From Aculops lycopersici (lineage: Eukaryota > Arthropoda > Arachnida > Trombidiformes > Eriophyidae): a DNA stretch of 64,000 bases. The translations under genes and the position numbers were made by a program. Below, in pieces: positions 21,406 to 32,385 of this stretch. The stretch is from contig WNKI01000001.1 of the NCBI GenBank assembly GCA_015350385.1, positions 6,984,597 through 7,048,596 on the forward strand, in the 5' to 3' direction. Each line of letters opens with the position of its first letter. The first letter of the stretch is position 1. The notes under the pieces are model-generated. The model saw only the letters and a program-made list of their open reading frames with translations. It ran no database searches and was not told the origin of the DNA.

Positions 21406-24400
21406 ATGTCGGCCGCTACCGAATCCGAGACGACCGAGCAACAACAGCCGGCGCTCAGGGTTCAGGATGCGCTCGGCTACTTGGATCAGGTCAAGTCCAA
21501 GTTCAACGATCAACCATTTGTTTACAACCAGTTCTTGGATATCATGAAAGAATTCAAGTCACAATCATTAGACACCCCGGGTGTTATTGCTAAAGTTTCG
21601 ACCTTATTTAGAGGCCATACAGATCTGATTGTTGGATTCAACACATTCTTGCCACCTGGTTACAGAATAGAACAAATGCCACACAATAACGAAATAAGGA
21701 TAACAACTCTGCAAGGTATCAACCTAACACCTGCAACATATACCTTGAACCAACAACAACCACCTTTAACCTCTCAGCATCAACAGCCTCCAAATTCATT
21801 ACCAACGACCGCAACAACGACGACGACACCTCAGCAACAAGCTGGAGTCACAATTCAAGCGCCTCAACAGCTGCAAATTCAACAGCCACCACATCCTCAG
21901 CAAACTATTCAAGTACAGGCAAATGCAAATTCAGCATCGATCCAGCAGCAGCCAATTTCACTGACCCAGCCGCCTCAATCCCTTACCCCACAACAACAAC
22001 CCTCGCAAGTTCTTCAGGCTATACCCATGCAAACATCAACACCGCAACCAACGGCAGTAGTGATAGCAGCTACAACACCCCAGAGCCAACCCTCCATATC
22101 ACCATCAGCCATGCAACCAGGTACAGAGTTTGGCTTCAACCATGCCCTGAACTACGTCAATAAGATCAAGCATCGGTTCTCTGCGAATCCAGAGATTTAT
22201 CAGCAGTTTCTAGAGATATTACACACTTACCAGAGAGATCAACATGCTACCAAAGTGCCACGATCTAAAATGTTGTTAGAAAGTGAGGTTTACAATCAAG
22301 TTGCTCGCTTATTTCAGAATCAGAGAGATTTGTTGGAAGAATTTAGCCAGTTTTTGCCAGACGCTAACGGCACTGGCACGGCAGGAAGTAATATCAACTC
22401 TCTCACACGGGTCCATCATCAACTATCACCAAATGCTAGTATCAATTCAAATCAACAAAATCTAAGCCTACGACATGTTAGCGACGGGTCAGTTGTGATA
22501 AATAATGATATTGCGCCTGTCAAGCGACAGAACGCTCGTGCGAATCACCAGAGCAAGATGGCCATGAAGCGTCAAAACAACTCCGGTAGCACCCTCAGCT
22601 ACAACTCATCAAAGGTAAGTTAGTTTGTAATCAATAACGACAATTATCTAATACGATTGAAAATACTATTCATTTACTAACAATCTGAATTTTATAAAAA
22701 TTTTGACCACACAGCGACCTCGAATGACCTCACTTCGCGATGTCTCTTTGGCTGAAGCAGGTAAACATGGATCTCTCACAGAATACGCCTTCTTCGACAA
22801 GGTAAGTCTCAACAACCTCTATATAATACTTTCTTTCGCAATAACCTTTTCTGTATCTAACCAAGTCTTAACATTATCCCCTCATTTTATTTCCTCAGGT
22901 GCGGAAGGCGCTCAAGAGTTCGGAAGTATATGACAACTTTCTCAAATGTCTCGTATTATATAACCATGAAATTGTATCAAGAACAGAGCTTATTGGCTTA
23001 GTGGACAGATTTATTGGCAGGTTTCCTGACCTCATGAAGTGGTTCAAAGAGTTCTTAGGCTTCCGGGACGGACCCCCATCCATCAACCAATCTATGTCAA
23101 TCGATGGTATGGACAATCTTTCAACTCAAGCTGCCCAAAACAGACAACGTGAAAGGGATAAGTTATCCTCGGAGACCGGAATGGAAATCGACTATTCAGC
23201 TTGCAAGCGCCATGGAGCATCCTACAGAGGATTACCGAAGACATTTGTTCAACCTAAGTGTACTGGTAGAACTGCTTTATGCCGAGAGGTCTTGAACGAT
23301 ACGTTGGTGTCTTTCCCTTCATGGTCTGAAGACTCGACTTTTGTTAGCTCTCGCAAGACACAATATGAGGAGTTTATATATCGTTGCGAAGATGAAAGGT
23401 TCGAATTAGATATTGTAATTGAATCGAATTTGCTCACTATTAGGGTACTCGAAGCCGTTCGCAAGAAGATTGACAAAATGTCCTTCGATGAGAGAAATCG
23501 ATTCAGATTGGACGACACTCTCGGCGGCACATCTTGTGTGATACACCAGCGTGCTATACGTAGGATATATGGTGATAAGGCACCTGAGATTATCGAGGGC
23601 CTAAAAAAGAACCCTGTTATTGCTGTACCTCTTGTGTTACGGCGATTGAAGGCCAAGGATGAAGAATGGCGCGATGCTCAAAAACAATTTAACAAGATAT
23701 GGCGTGAACAAAACGAAAAATACTACCTCAAATCACTTGATCATCAAGGAATATCATTTAAACAGAACGACATTAAGTACTTAAGGTCCAAGTCTCTGAT
23801 CAAAGAGATTGAAGACCTACAAAGAGAAAATCAAGACGAAGATCTCAATGCTTCCACTGTTGGTGGAGGCGACATGGCTGCAACAACTTCTTTGACCAAC
23901 AATGCCGGTCTACCTCTTATCACCTTAGTATACAAAGATTACGATGTTCTAGATGAAGCATGTAATCTGATCATACATCATGTCAAGCGCCAGACATCAA
24001 TTCACAAGGATGAGAAACAGAAGATCAAGCAACTTATGCGTCAATTCATCCCGGATTTCTTCTTCGCCCCCAGAGGTGAGCTCAGTGACGATGAAGTGGA
24101 CGAAAACGATGACCAAATGGATGAGGATGCATGTAGTGAGAGACGCTACGATCCAGGAAACGATAATAGAAGATCCTTTGAAAGCAGAAATCATAATAGA
24201 AACGATAATCCCACTAGTCCAAAAGGCGCATCTAAATTCCGTGAGTCTCCCAAACTCAGTTGTGATGAATCTCCTCTCAAGGATCCTGAGCTTGGCGAGC
24301 CAATCAGACCCGGCCAGAGAAAGTATCTGAGCGATATTGAAAGTCCTAAAAAAGAAGACCAGCAAGTCAACATGCCAATCAATATTGATGCTAAAGAGTC

Positions 24401-25634
24401 TAACCGTCTTGAACCACTTAGTGTCATAGCCGAGAACAGTAATAACAAACGGGGTCAGGAAGATGCTAATCCCACTGCAACATCAGATACTCAACAACAA
24501 AAAGATACCACCTTCTTGAAGAGCCCACAACAGACCCTCCAAAACAAAGACCCTGAGGACAGTTACCAGTTATTCTACACTGACGATAAATGGTACTGTT
24601 TCCTACGACTTCATCATATCCTATGCCAACGTCTTGGTAGCATCCACGAACGATCCAAGGTGCTAATCAAGGAGGAGGAGAAAGAAAGAAAGGATAGGAA
24701 AGAGTCCACCGCTATCGCATTGCGACTCCAACCAAGAAATGAAATAGAGGTCGAGGACTACTTTCCAGTTTTCATTGACATGATCAAACAGTTACTAGAT
24801 GGAAACCTCGAGAGCAATCAATATGAGGATATGTTGAGGGAATTGTTTGGAATATATGCGTATGTCGCATTTACCATGGACAAAGTTGTTCAGAATATAG
24901 TTCGGCAACTTCAGCACATGGTTTCCGACGATGTCAGCCAACAATGCACCGAGCTGTTTTTAGAAGAATCCAAGAATGGCGCAACAGGTGGCCCATGTGC
25001 TACCGCACAGTCTAGAGCATCAAGTGAAGCTAATTATCTAAAAAAGTCTGAGATACTCCTCGAAGATGAAAACTGTTACAAGGTGACGATCTATAAGAAT
25101 GAATCGAAAGTGACTATTGGACTGTTGGACACCGAATCCGCTGAAGATTCTGATAACGAGGATCCAGAGGAGAAATGGTCTAACTTCATAATGAACAATG
25201 AATTCTCCAAAGATAACAAGTCCAGGCCAAATAGAAGATGGTTTTTGATGAGGAACGTACGAAGGTATATGGCGAGAGAAGAAAGATTGAATAGCCTACG
25301 TGCAGCAGCTACTGCAACTACCAATAACAATGGCAAAGATAAAGAGACAAATGCAAACAGTGGTACCAATCAACAAGATGAGAAAAAAGACTGTGCCCTC
25401 GAGCCTGAAAACTATAGCAGACTTTTAGTTTTCAACAACGGCGATCACGTATTCTTCTACCGACATCATAGACCCACCAAACTAAGGCAAACTAAGATGG
25501 CCGAAATCAAGAGAAAGAAGTTTCATGCGTGGACAAGCAAATGGGTAGACTCCAATCTGTCGCCAGATCAAATCAGACAAGGCATAGAATGGCTCGGTGA
25601 TAAAACTGAAAGTAACCAGACAAATCACAGGTGA
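21406..25634 (+). CDS. SIN3A: Sin3 transcriptional corepressor
   Basis: Three exons (21406-22614, 22715-22801, 22899-25634), joined at GTAAGT/CAG introns of 100 and 97 nt, both phase 0. Total 1343 residues. PAH1 lies at about 22-90 (ALGYLDQVKSKF...LPPGYRIE), a Gln/Pro-rich linker at 110-235, PAH2 at about 243-325 (ALNYVNKIKHRF), and PAH3 across exons 2 and 3 (about 421-490, YAFFDKVRKALKSSEVYDNF). The histone-deacetylase-interacting region follows at about 515-740, then an acidic low-complexity stretch, then the Sin3 C-terminal domain (about 990-1320, with WYCFLRLHHILCQRL). Sin3 scaffolds Rpd3/HDAC1 complexes in the nucleus and is recruited by DNA-binding factors through the PAH domains. All expected domains are present in order, so the gene looks intact. 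ATTAAA at 25780-25785 is a possible poly(A) signal. Confidence 0.95.
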
Positions 25635-25854
25635 ACGCAGCTAAAAGCGGACGTGCATGCTCGTTTTAGGTCTAGGTTTACCCATGCAACCTTGAACATG
25701 TAACCTTACTCTCTAGTTAAACCCAAAGACCATTTTTAAATGTGTAATCCCTTCCGAAACTAAAGAAATACACTAAAAGATTAAATGTTCCACCTTGCCC
25801 TTGTTTTAGATGATAAGACTGTTTTCTCTATAGTTTGAAATATTCGCTAGATGC

Positions 25855-26684
25855 TTAACACAAGCATGAAGCCTCTGATTTTCCACTCGATTTATCTATC
25901 CTGATGGGCGCATTTGATGAGTCTCTTATCGTGGCCTCCACAACCTTTTGCATCCTTATCATTACCATCTCAAGGAGGGTCTCAATAGAATTGGCCACAT
26001 TCACTCCAGTTGCGGCGCTAGTTTCAAAATATGGTATACCGTATTTAATGGCCTCAGTGTTTGCCCTCTCGAAAGAGACTTTTCTCTTTTGCTCAAGATC
26101 AGACTTGTTGCCGCATAGGACTATATCTGGATTCTCGCAATAAGAATGTAAGCTGAGTTGCTCAAGCCAATGCCTTATATTCACAAACGATTGCTCGTTT
26201 GTTATATCAAACATAACGATGAAGCCCATGGCATCGCGGAAGAATGCTGTTGTCAAGCTCCTGAATCTTTCTTGTCCTGCCTGTAGGCAATAAGAAGGTT
26301 AGAATTCAGTACTTCAAGTTACATTATCTAATCCTTTTTCATTTGAATGGCAGCTACTTACTGTGTCCCATATTTGAAGGTGAACTCGTTTACTTGGACA
26401 CTTGACTTTTGGTGATTTGAATATCTGATCAATTGATGGGATGGATTGGTTTAGTTAGTTATCCAAGATACTATAATCTTAGATAACCATCGATTCACTT
26501 GCTGTATACTTACGATCCTCTTCTCTTTGAAGTCTATTCCAACTGTTGATACAAATTTTGAATCATATCTGCCGTCTGTATATTGGTGCAAGAAAGAGGT
26601 CTTGCCAACGGAGGAGTCGCCAAGGGTCAAAAACTTGATCAGGTAGTCATAATCTGCTTTGTGACTCATCGAACTTTTGGTCAT
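25855..26684 (-). CDS. RAB27: Rab27-family small GTPase
   Basis: Three exons on the minus strand: 26514-26684, 26362-26424 and 25855-26280. The introns (89 and 81 nt) have GTAAGT donors and CAG acceptors, both phase 0. The product is 219 residues. Motifs in order are GDSSVGKT (23-30, P-loop), VGIDFKEKR (switch I side), WDTAGQE (76-82), GNKSDLE (guanine binding) and ETSAA. The C-terminus ends SCLC, a Cys-X-Cys geranylgeranylation signal. ENPDIVLCGNKSDLE and TTAFFRDAMGF match Rab27, which drives docking of secretory and lysosome-related vesicles at the plasma membrane. Without splicing, the switch II region would be missing. It is convergent with Sin3, and an in-frame second ATG at 26669 is an alternative start. 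Confidence 0.93.
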
Positions 26685-27519
26685 ATGTTGTTTCGAATAT
26701 CACTTTTGATATGTATTTCAGTTTCGCCTGGTCAATCTCCTTGTTGATCAACTCGTTCCTAAAAATAACTGCACTCGAACGATTTCATACACCCAGTCGC
26801 TCTTGTGAGGTCATCTGCGCACAGCTAAACAGGTAGTCGTTTCTCTTCCAATAATCAGCTAGTCAATATGATTATTTTCATTGCATGGAACCATTGAAAT
26901 GGCGACCTGATGCTGCCACATGTTGCTCTGAATGTTCTATTTGATAGAGAAAAAGATGGTCTCGTAGCCCTCCTGGCTGCACAACTTTAATGACTAAAAC
27001 CACCATCTAGTGACTGAATTCCACTTCTATCGACAACAAAGTAACGGTTGTCTGTGTTATACGAGCGAGAGTGTTCGGCGCTTTGGGCGCGCGAATGTTT
27101 ATCAAGACCGTTCGCGTGAGTGACCTGCAATTCTGTTCACAGGCAGGTGGTTGGCTCACTCTAAAACGTTTATGCAGGTAAGCCAAAATACCTGCTGCTG
27201 CCACTGCCACAGCAAGTGTTTGGGCAGCAACCAACGCATGTAAGTACAGCATTAGCGCTTCCACGAGAGTTGGCCTCATTTTTATGAACGCGCTTGTTAC
27301 TTCACCATGGTTACTAGGGTAGCACACTACATATAAGAGGAGTACAGAGCGGGCGCCTGATGCTGCGTAGTGGCTTGTATATTGAAGATAATTGGACATC
27401 CACACGGCGAGAGAGCCTCTACAATCCTTAGCCTAATAGTAGTTTATATGAGATGATTTACCTCGAAACTCAAGAGCGTCCTACAACCTGTTTTGTTGTT
27501 CACTGTTGTTCGATTAACT
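26685..27519. other. Divergent intergenic region, Rab27 / katanin
   Basis: 835 bases with no supported gene. One CAGGTAG word occurs at 26830-26836. A minus-strand frame at 27007-27405 has low-complexity Ala/Val/Leu composition and no family resemblance, so I treat it as chance. Confidence 0.5.
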
Positions 27520-29208
27520 ATGAACTTCGGACTAACGGAGATAGTTGAGAATACTCGACTTGGGCGCGAGTATGCACTATTAGGCAACTACGAGTCAAGT
27601 CTAGTTTATTACCAAGGTGTACTTCAACAAATCAATCGTCTATTGGGATCAATCAATGATGAGGCGCGAAGTCAACAATGGCTCGGGATTCAACGGATGA
27701 TCGCTCTCGAGTGCGAGAATGTTCGCGAGCTTCAGAATATCTTGTTAGATTTTAAATGTGATAACAGAAATAGTAAATTCACTGGGTCTAGGGCGGCAAA
27801 CTTGGGCCGCGGAAATGGATTGAGCCTTTCCATGGTATCCATAAACTCTACTGGCCACTCGGATTTGTCGCCGAAGGACTGGAACGACCGAGATCCGGAA
27901 GTTTGGTCGCCCGTTGTACCGGATCGAATTCGAAGTGGTTCGATGAGCCAAACTTCGTCCAAATCGGTGCCTAGAAGGGGGAGCCAGGAGAGCCATAGGC
28001 AAAATAGACAACAGAAAGGATCAGCTTACAGTTACAATGTCAGCTCTAGACCAAACCGGACTACAGCGGCGGTGTCAACTCGAAGATCGAGCGAAGTGAT
28101 AATGAACGCAAACAAAAGCAATATAGATTCGCGTAAAAGACCCACGGCCAAGCCAGCTAGTGGCCAGGTTAACAATCAACATCAGCAACAGCACCATCGA
28201 AACGATTCACAATCGAATAACCAGGATGCCTTGATAAGTAATGATAAGGACAGCGACACTCAGTCAGGTGATGACCAGCGCCGCTTCGAGATTCATGGAC
28301 CAGACGGCGAGCTTGTTGATATGCTCGAAAGGGACATTCTACAAAAGAATCCTAATGTTCACTGGTCGGACATAGCAGATCTTGAGGAAGCTAAGCGCCT
28401 ACTGGAGGAAGCGGTAGTCTTGCCTATGTGGATGCCGGACTTTTTTCGAGGCATTCGAAGGCCCTGGAAGGGAGTGCTCATGGTTGGCCCGCCTGGTACA
28501 GGTAAGACTATGTTAGCGAAGGCAGTGGCCACCGAGTGCGGGACCACCTTCTTCAATGTTAGCTCCTCCACCTTGACCTCGAAGTACCGGGGCGAATCCG
28601 AAAAGTTGGTTAGGTTTCTATTTGAAATGGCCCGTTACTATGCGCCCTCCACTATATTTATCGATGAAATTGATGCACTCTGCTCAAAACGAGGCTCAGA
28701 CACGGAACACGAGGCATCGCGGCGTGTCAAGTCGGAGTTACTAATACAAATGGACGGGATTACAAATAACGAGGAGCCCACGAAGGTAGTGATGGTCTTG
28801 GCTGCAACCAACTTCCCTTGGGACATTGACGAGGCTTTGAGGCGACGATTAGAGAAGCGTATCTACATTCCCTTGCCCAGCCAAGAGGGTAGAGTTTCCA
28901 TATTGGAGTTGAGCCTTCGTGAGGTTGAGAAGAGTCTTGATTTGGATTTAAATCTGATAGCTAAAAACTTGGACGGCTACTCTGGGTCGGATATTACAAA
29001 TGTCTGCCGCGACGCTTGTATGATGGCAATGAGACGTCGTATTTCGGGTTTATCACCCGAGGAGATTAAGAATTTGTCAAAGGAGGAGCTGGAGTTACCT
29101 GTAACAATGCATGACTTTGATGAAGCCACTAGACGAGTCAATAAGTCTGTATCGGCACGCGATTTGCAGCAATACGAAAAGTGGATGCAAGAATTTGGTT
29201 CGTTGTGA
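27520..29208 (+). CDS. KATNA1: Katanin p60 catalytic subunit (microtubule-severing AAA ATPase)
   Basis: 562 residues from the ATG at 27520 (A at -3). The frame extends upstream only to a TTG. The N-terminal helical MIT-like domain (about 1-75, REYALLGNYESSLVYYQGVLQQI) binds microtubules and the p80 partner. A Ser/Asn/Gln-rich linker follows to about 255. The AAA module is complete: VHWSDIADLEEAK, Walker A GPPGTGKT (about 321-328), pore loop SKYRGESEKLVR, Walker B TIFIDEIDAL, sensor ATNFPWDIDEALRRRLEKR with Arg fingers, and a C-terminal Vps4-type helix ending YEKWMQEFGSL. Close agreement with katanin A1 makes the call secure. KATNA1 versus KATNAL1 cannot be decided by eye. It is intronless here. 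Confidence 0.95.
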   Translation: MNFGLTEIVENTRLGREYALLGNYESSLVYYQGVLQQINRLLGSINDEARSQQWLGIQRMIALECENVRELQNILLDFKCDNRNSKFTGSRAANLGRGNGLSLSMVSINSTGHSDLSPKDWNDRDPEVWSPVVPDRIRSGSMSQTSSKSVPRRGSQESHRQNRQQKGSAYSYNVSSRPNRTTAAVSTRRSSEVIMNANKSNIDSRKRPTAKPASGQVNNQHQQQHHRNDSQSNNQDALISNDKDSDTQSGDDQRRFEIHGPDGELVDMLERDILQKNPNVHWSDIADLEEAKRLLEEAVVLPMWMPDFFRGIRRPWKGVLMVGPPGTGKTMLAKAVATECGTTFFNVSSSTLTSKYRGESEKLVRFLFEMARYYAPSTIFIDEIDALCSKRGSDTEHEASRRVKSELLIQMDGITNNEEPTKVVMVLAATNFPWDIDEALRRRLEKRIYIPLPSQEGRVSILELSLREVEKSLDLDLNLIAKNLDGYSGSDITNVCRDACMMAMRRRISGLSPEEIKNLSKEELELPVTMHDFDEATRRVNKSVSARDLQQYEKWMQEFGSL

Positions 29209-29699
29209 ATTTGGTTCGAGTTTTTCGTCGCGGCGCCCATTTGGCTGTCGCGAAAACGCGCAACGGTTGCGCGCTTTGCCTTCGATCGCACTTCGCGGTC
29301 CATCTCTGCCGCAAGTTGCGGGCCACTGACAACCTCCGATAGAAAATCGCATGTCAAAACACGCGAACAACATTGCAACAGCAGCCTACAGCCTGTGTGC
29401 TACAGGCCCCCAAAAGAGGGGCGCCCACACAGATACAAACACTGGCACAACAAACATGCGCCGGCTCTGCATCACTATGCGATGCACCTGTAATGAGACC
29501 ACCTCAGCTATTTCACCACCATGGAATAAATGAAAGTTACTCGCTTGCACTGCAGGATGAAGTCTCATGTTCTTTGTCTGCTTTGTTATCATAGTAGTTG
29601 TCGTCTCGGTCGTTGCCTCTGTCGAGATGACGGATTTTAGATACCTATAATTTAGAATTTCGGTCATATTGATCAGTTAATTTTATGAATCTATGCAAT
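29209..29699. other. Spacer between katanin and PGAP2
   Basis: No gene seen. The first 130 bases are GC-rich (CGCG-containing) and the remainder is mixed. It should hold the katanin 3' end and the PGAP2 5' leader. Confidence 0.5.
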
Positions 29700-30623
29700 A
29701 TGGTTAGGAACGTGCAATTCAGCAGTATTAGTGAGGAGGACGAACTTCAATTCTACCAACAAACACCACAACAACACCAACAACAACTACACCAACAACG
29801 AAGTTCCTCCAGCTCAACAGATATCAGTAAGAAACAACAATCACAGCAGCAACAACAACAACAAGAATCGAGTGTCAGAATTCCATTTCAATCGCTAGCA
29901 CTAACAACAGCAACTTGCCAGATATCAGCTCTTGTCTTTTGCTTATCCTGGTCAATTAGGTTTAATTTTTACGAATCAACTGCAACTCACTGTCGGGTAC
30001 CCAACTATTTACCAAGTTTGAGTGCAACGCTCGACTTTACGCCGCAAAAGGATGTTTGGCGAGCTTGTATTGGATTAACTGGGGCACCTAGATACTTTAT
30101 AAGTTATCTATACTATAGAATTTACTTCAAGTCAAGATTTTTGTTAGCACTCCACTGGCTGGAGGTGACGGCACTCATTGGATTGAGCATAGTCGACTCA
30201 ATCAAATACTTTACATTCCACGCAACTTGTGTCGGGATATTCCTATCCACTTCTGTAATACACATGATGATTGTTTGTTGTAATTATGTTCCACCAAACT
30301 CGAGCCTATTAAGAGCAAAGTTGGACAAGACAAAGACAATCAAAAAAAGAATCGCCATAATCAACTCGATCGCTATAGTGGTGGCACTCTACTTATACGA
30401 TCGGCACCAGCGCTACTGCGAACCAGGTGTCTATTCCATGTTCTCATTCTTAGAGTACATAGTCATCACTGCAAATGTAATCTATCATCTACAGGCATTT
30501 TACGATCTCAGTGAATACTCAATTGAGTTTACAAAATCTAGTGAGTTCATTAGCTACAACGAAGAATCAAGGATATTTCCGAAATACGTTGGCGGACCCA
30601 ATATCAAGAAGAAACTCTCTTAA
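29700..30623 (+). CDS. PGAP2: PGAP2-like GPI-anchor remodelling membrane protein
   Basis: 307 residues from the ATG at 29700 (A at -3). An in-frame ATG at 29685 with a weaker context would add five residues. A Gln/Ser-rich N-terminus of about 65 residues precedes a multipass membrane domain with PGAP2 landmarks: CLSWSIRFNFYESTATHC.VPNYLPS, VWRACIGLTGAPRY, ITN-like loops and YCEPGVYSMFSFLEY. The human protein is about 250 residues, so the Gln-rich head is an extension. PGAP2 acts in the Golgi in fatty-acid remodelling of GPI anchors. The gene is convergent with TFIIF alpha, with 87 bases between stops. ATTAAA near 30664 is a possible poly(A) signal. Confidence 0.88.
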   Translation: MVRNVQFSSISEEDELQFYQQTPQQHQQQLHQQRSSSSSTDISKKQQSQQQQQQQESSVRIPFQSLALTTATCQISALVFCLSWSIRFNFYESTATHCRVPNYLPSLSATLDFTPQKDVWRACIGLTGAPRYFISYLYYRIYFKSRFLLALHWLEVTALIGLSIVDSIKYFTFHATCVGIFLSTSVIHMMIVCCNYVPPNSSLLRAKLDKTKTIKKRIAIINSIAIVVALYLYDRHQRYCEPGVYSMFSFLEYIVITANVIYHLQAFYDLSEYSIEFTKSSEFISYNEESRIFPKYVGGPNIKKKLS

Positions 30624-30710
30624 GAGTCAACTCATAATCCCAACAGTCTCTTAAGGTAGATTATTAAAGATACACTGATTTACTTGAACGACACCTAATG
30701 ATATAGGTCC

Positions 30711-32045
30711 CTAAGCCTTTAGTGAGAAATACTCGACATCATTAATCTTCTTTCTATCAGGTTGTAATCTCTTAATAACGGACGCTAAAGTCTCTAGTAA
30801 CCTAGAGTTGTCGATATCTGGTTTTTTCTTGATCATCCTGGATCTAACATCTTTGAGTAAAGCTTTCAATGGCATCGGCTTTCTTGTGAGATACTTTCTA
30901 ACAAGCTCCTCTACTTCTCTTTCGTCACTATTAGCTGCCTCAGCCGGTGGGCAAGGTCTCTTAGGTGCTGGCGCCGGTTGCGAGCTTGTGGTTTCAGGAA
31001 TGAGTTTACGTTTATTGGTTTCGGATGATCCAAGCTCCTTCCTTTGAGCTCCACTTGATGATGGTTCGGGTGCATTTTTGGCTTCTTGTTTGATTGGTGC
31101 AATTGGCGGCTTGACATCCTTCAAGACCATTGCGTCCATCTTCTCATCGTCGACATCATAATCGCTACTGTCTGATGTATCATCGGAATCGTCCTCGCCG
31201 GGCTCTCGCTTAATGTCTACGGTTCCTAGCTTTGTGTTGTTATCACCAGTTTTACTTCCCTTCTGACTTTCAGGGTTCTCGGCATCTTCCTCATCGTCGG
31301 TACTGAGTAAATCTCTAAGCGCTTGCTCCTCTGCAATACCTCTGACATCAGTCTCGTCTTTGCCTCCCTCGGAAATACTAGAGTCTGATGATGAGTCTGA
31401 CATGTAATCAACTTCTCGTTGTTCAAAGTCACCCTCATCACTGTCCTCTTTTGCCTCCTCTGGAACATTATCTGGATCATTCTTATCTTTCTTAACTCCC
31501 TTCTTTTTTTTCTTCTTTTTGAGATCATCACCTGAACCGCCAGCTTCATCGTCTCCACTACGATCGTCGTCATCTCCAGATTGGTCCCAATCATCCAACT
31601 CAGATACTTTGAAGTCTTTGCTATCAGGGGCTGAGATTCCCTCGCCGTCCATTTCGCCTTTGGTTTTCATGATAGAGAAAAGGTTCAGTACCTTCTGACG
31701 TTGCTCGAATTGCTCTTCGGCTTGTTCTGCGGTTAGGGTCTTATATCTTTGAGTAGCTGAGACATTGTACCATTCATCGACTGGACAGACTTCATAAGTA
31801 TCACTCTTGTCTTTTGATTTGTAAAATACAAAATAACTTGCGTTGTCGGCAACACCACCCTCCTTGATTGCCTTGAAACGTCTGGCTGATTTGCCTGAAC
31901 CTAGTTTGATTTGCCAAGGTTGATAGTCGTTCTCTCTTTTCATCTTGGCTTCATTCCATGAGACTTGATCATCTTTGTGTAGCTTGAATACATTGGTTTT
32001 CTTGTTGCTTGCACTCTGTGCCATTCTCACATTGAACTCGTCCAT
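30711..32045 (-). CDS. GTF2F1: Transcription initiation factor IIF subunit alpha (RAP74)
   Basis: 444 residues from the ATG at 32045 (AAG before ATG). The frame upstream reaches only a TTG. The N-terminal TFIIF dimerisation region is recognisable from VSWNEAKMKREN through QPWQIKLGSGKSARRFKAIKEGGV and VDEWYNVS, then LTAEQAEEQFEQRQKVLNLFSIM. A long acidic/Ser/Lys central region follows. The C-terminal winged helix ends the protein (VRKYLTRKPMPLKALLKDVR ... DVEYFSLKA) and contacts the TFIIB/FCP1 side. TFIIF escorts RNA polymerase II into the pre-initiation complex. The N-terminus lacks about 50 residues found in vertebrate RAP74, including the first strands of the dimer barrel and an internal loop. 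An upstream exon may have been missed, or the protein is compacted. Confidence 0.93.
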   Translation of the reverse strand: MDEFNVRMAQSASNKKTNVFKLHKDDQVSWNEAKMKRENDYQPWQIKLGSGKSARRFKAIKEGGVADNASYFVFYKSKDKSDTYEVCPVDEWYNVSATQRYKTLTAEQAEEQFEQRQKVLNLFSIMKTKGEMDGEGISAPDSKDFKVSELDDWDQSGDDDDRSGDDEAGGSGDDLKKKKKKKGVKKDKNDPDNVPEEAKEDSDEGDFEQREVDYMSDSSSDSSISEGGKDETDVRGIAEEQALRDLLSTDDEEDAENPESQKGSKTGDNNTKLGTVDIKREPGEDDSDDTSDSSDYDVDDEKMDAMVLKDVKPPIAPIKQEAKNAPEPSSSGAQRKELGSSETNKRKLIPETTSSQPAPAPKRPCPPAEAANSDEREVEELVRKYLTRKPMPLKALLKDVRSRMIKKKPDIDNSRLLETLASVIKRLQPDRKKINDVEYFSLKA

Positions 32046-32385
32046 CTTGATCAAGTCTTAGATTTTATTTGTAATTCCAAGGCATAAAATATATGATGAT
32101 ATCAATACATAGCAAGTATCTAAGAACGAAAAGAAAATATTATGATGTTAATCCTGTTTCTGGTCACATGGAATCAACGTCACATCGGTAATCTCCTTCA
32201 TCAAGCATAGAATTCATGTTCGTTGTAGGCAGCATAAATCCTACTCAATCTCTGTGTTTACGTGCTTTTATCACACGTGGTTTCCTCGCTGAACTTTGAA
32301 CCAATCATCGAATTCATCAGACCCAATTATCATCATCATCACACTTATTATAATCTATGCATTCAATCCACATCTCTTCAAAAAT
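32046..32385. promoter_or_regulatory. Divergent promoter between TFIIF alpha and the WD40 gene
   Basis: 340 bases of AT-rich sequence separate the two start codons. I see no TATA box at a clear distance on either strand. Part of it may code an unrecognised first exon of either gene, since both proteins look short at their ends. Confidence 0.5.

Noticed and set aside
27007..27405. 132-codon minus-strand frame between Rab27 and katanin
   Set aside because: Ala/Val/Leu-rich, no recognisable domain or signal peptide, and it overlaps the likely katanin promoter.
27493..27519. Nine extra codons before the katanin ATG
   Set aside because: The extension begins at TTG. The ATG at 27520 has good context and gives the standard katanin N-terminus.
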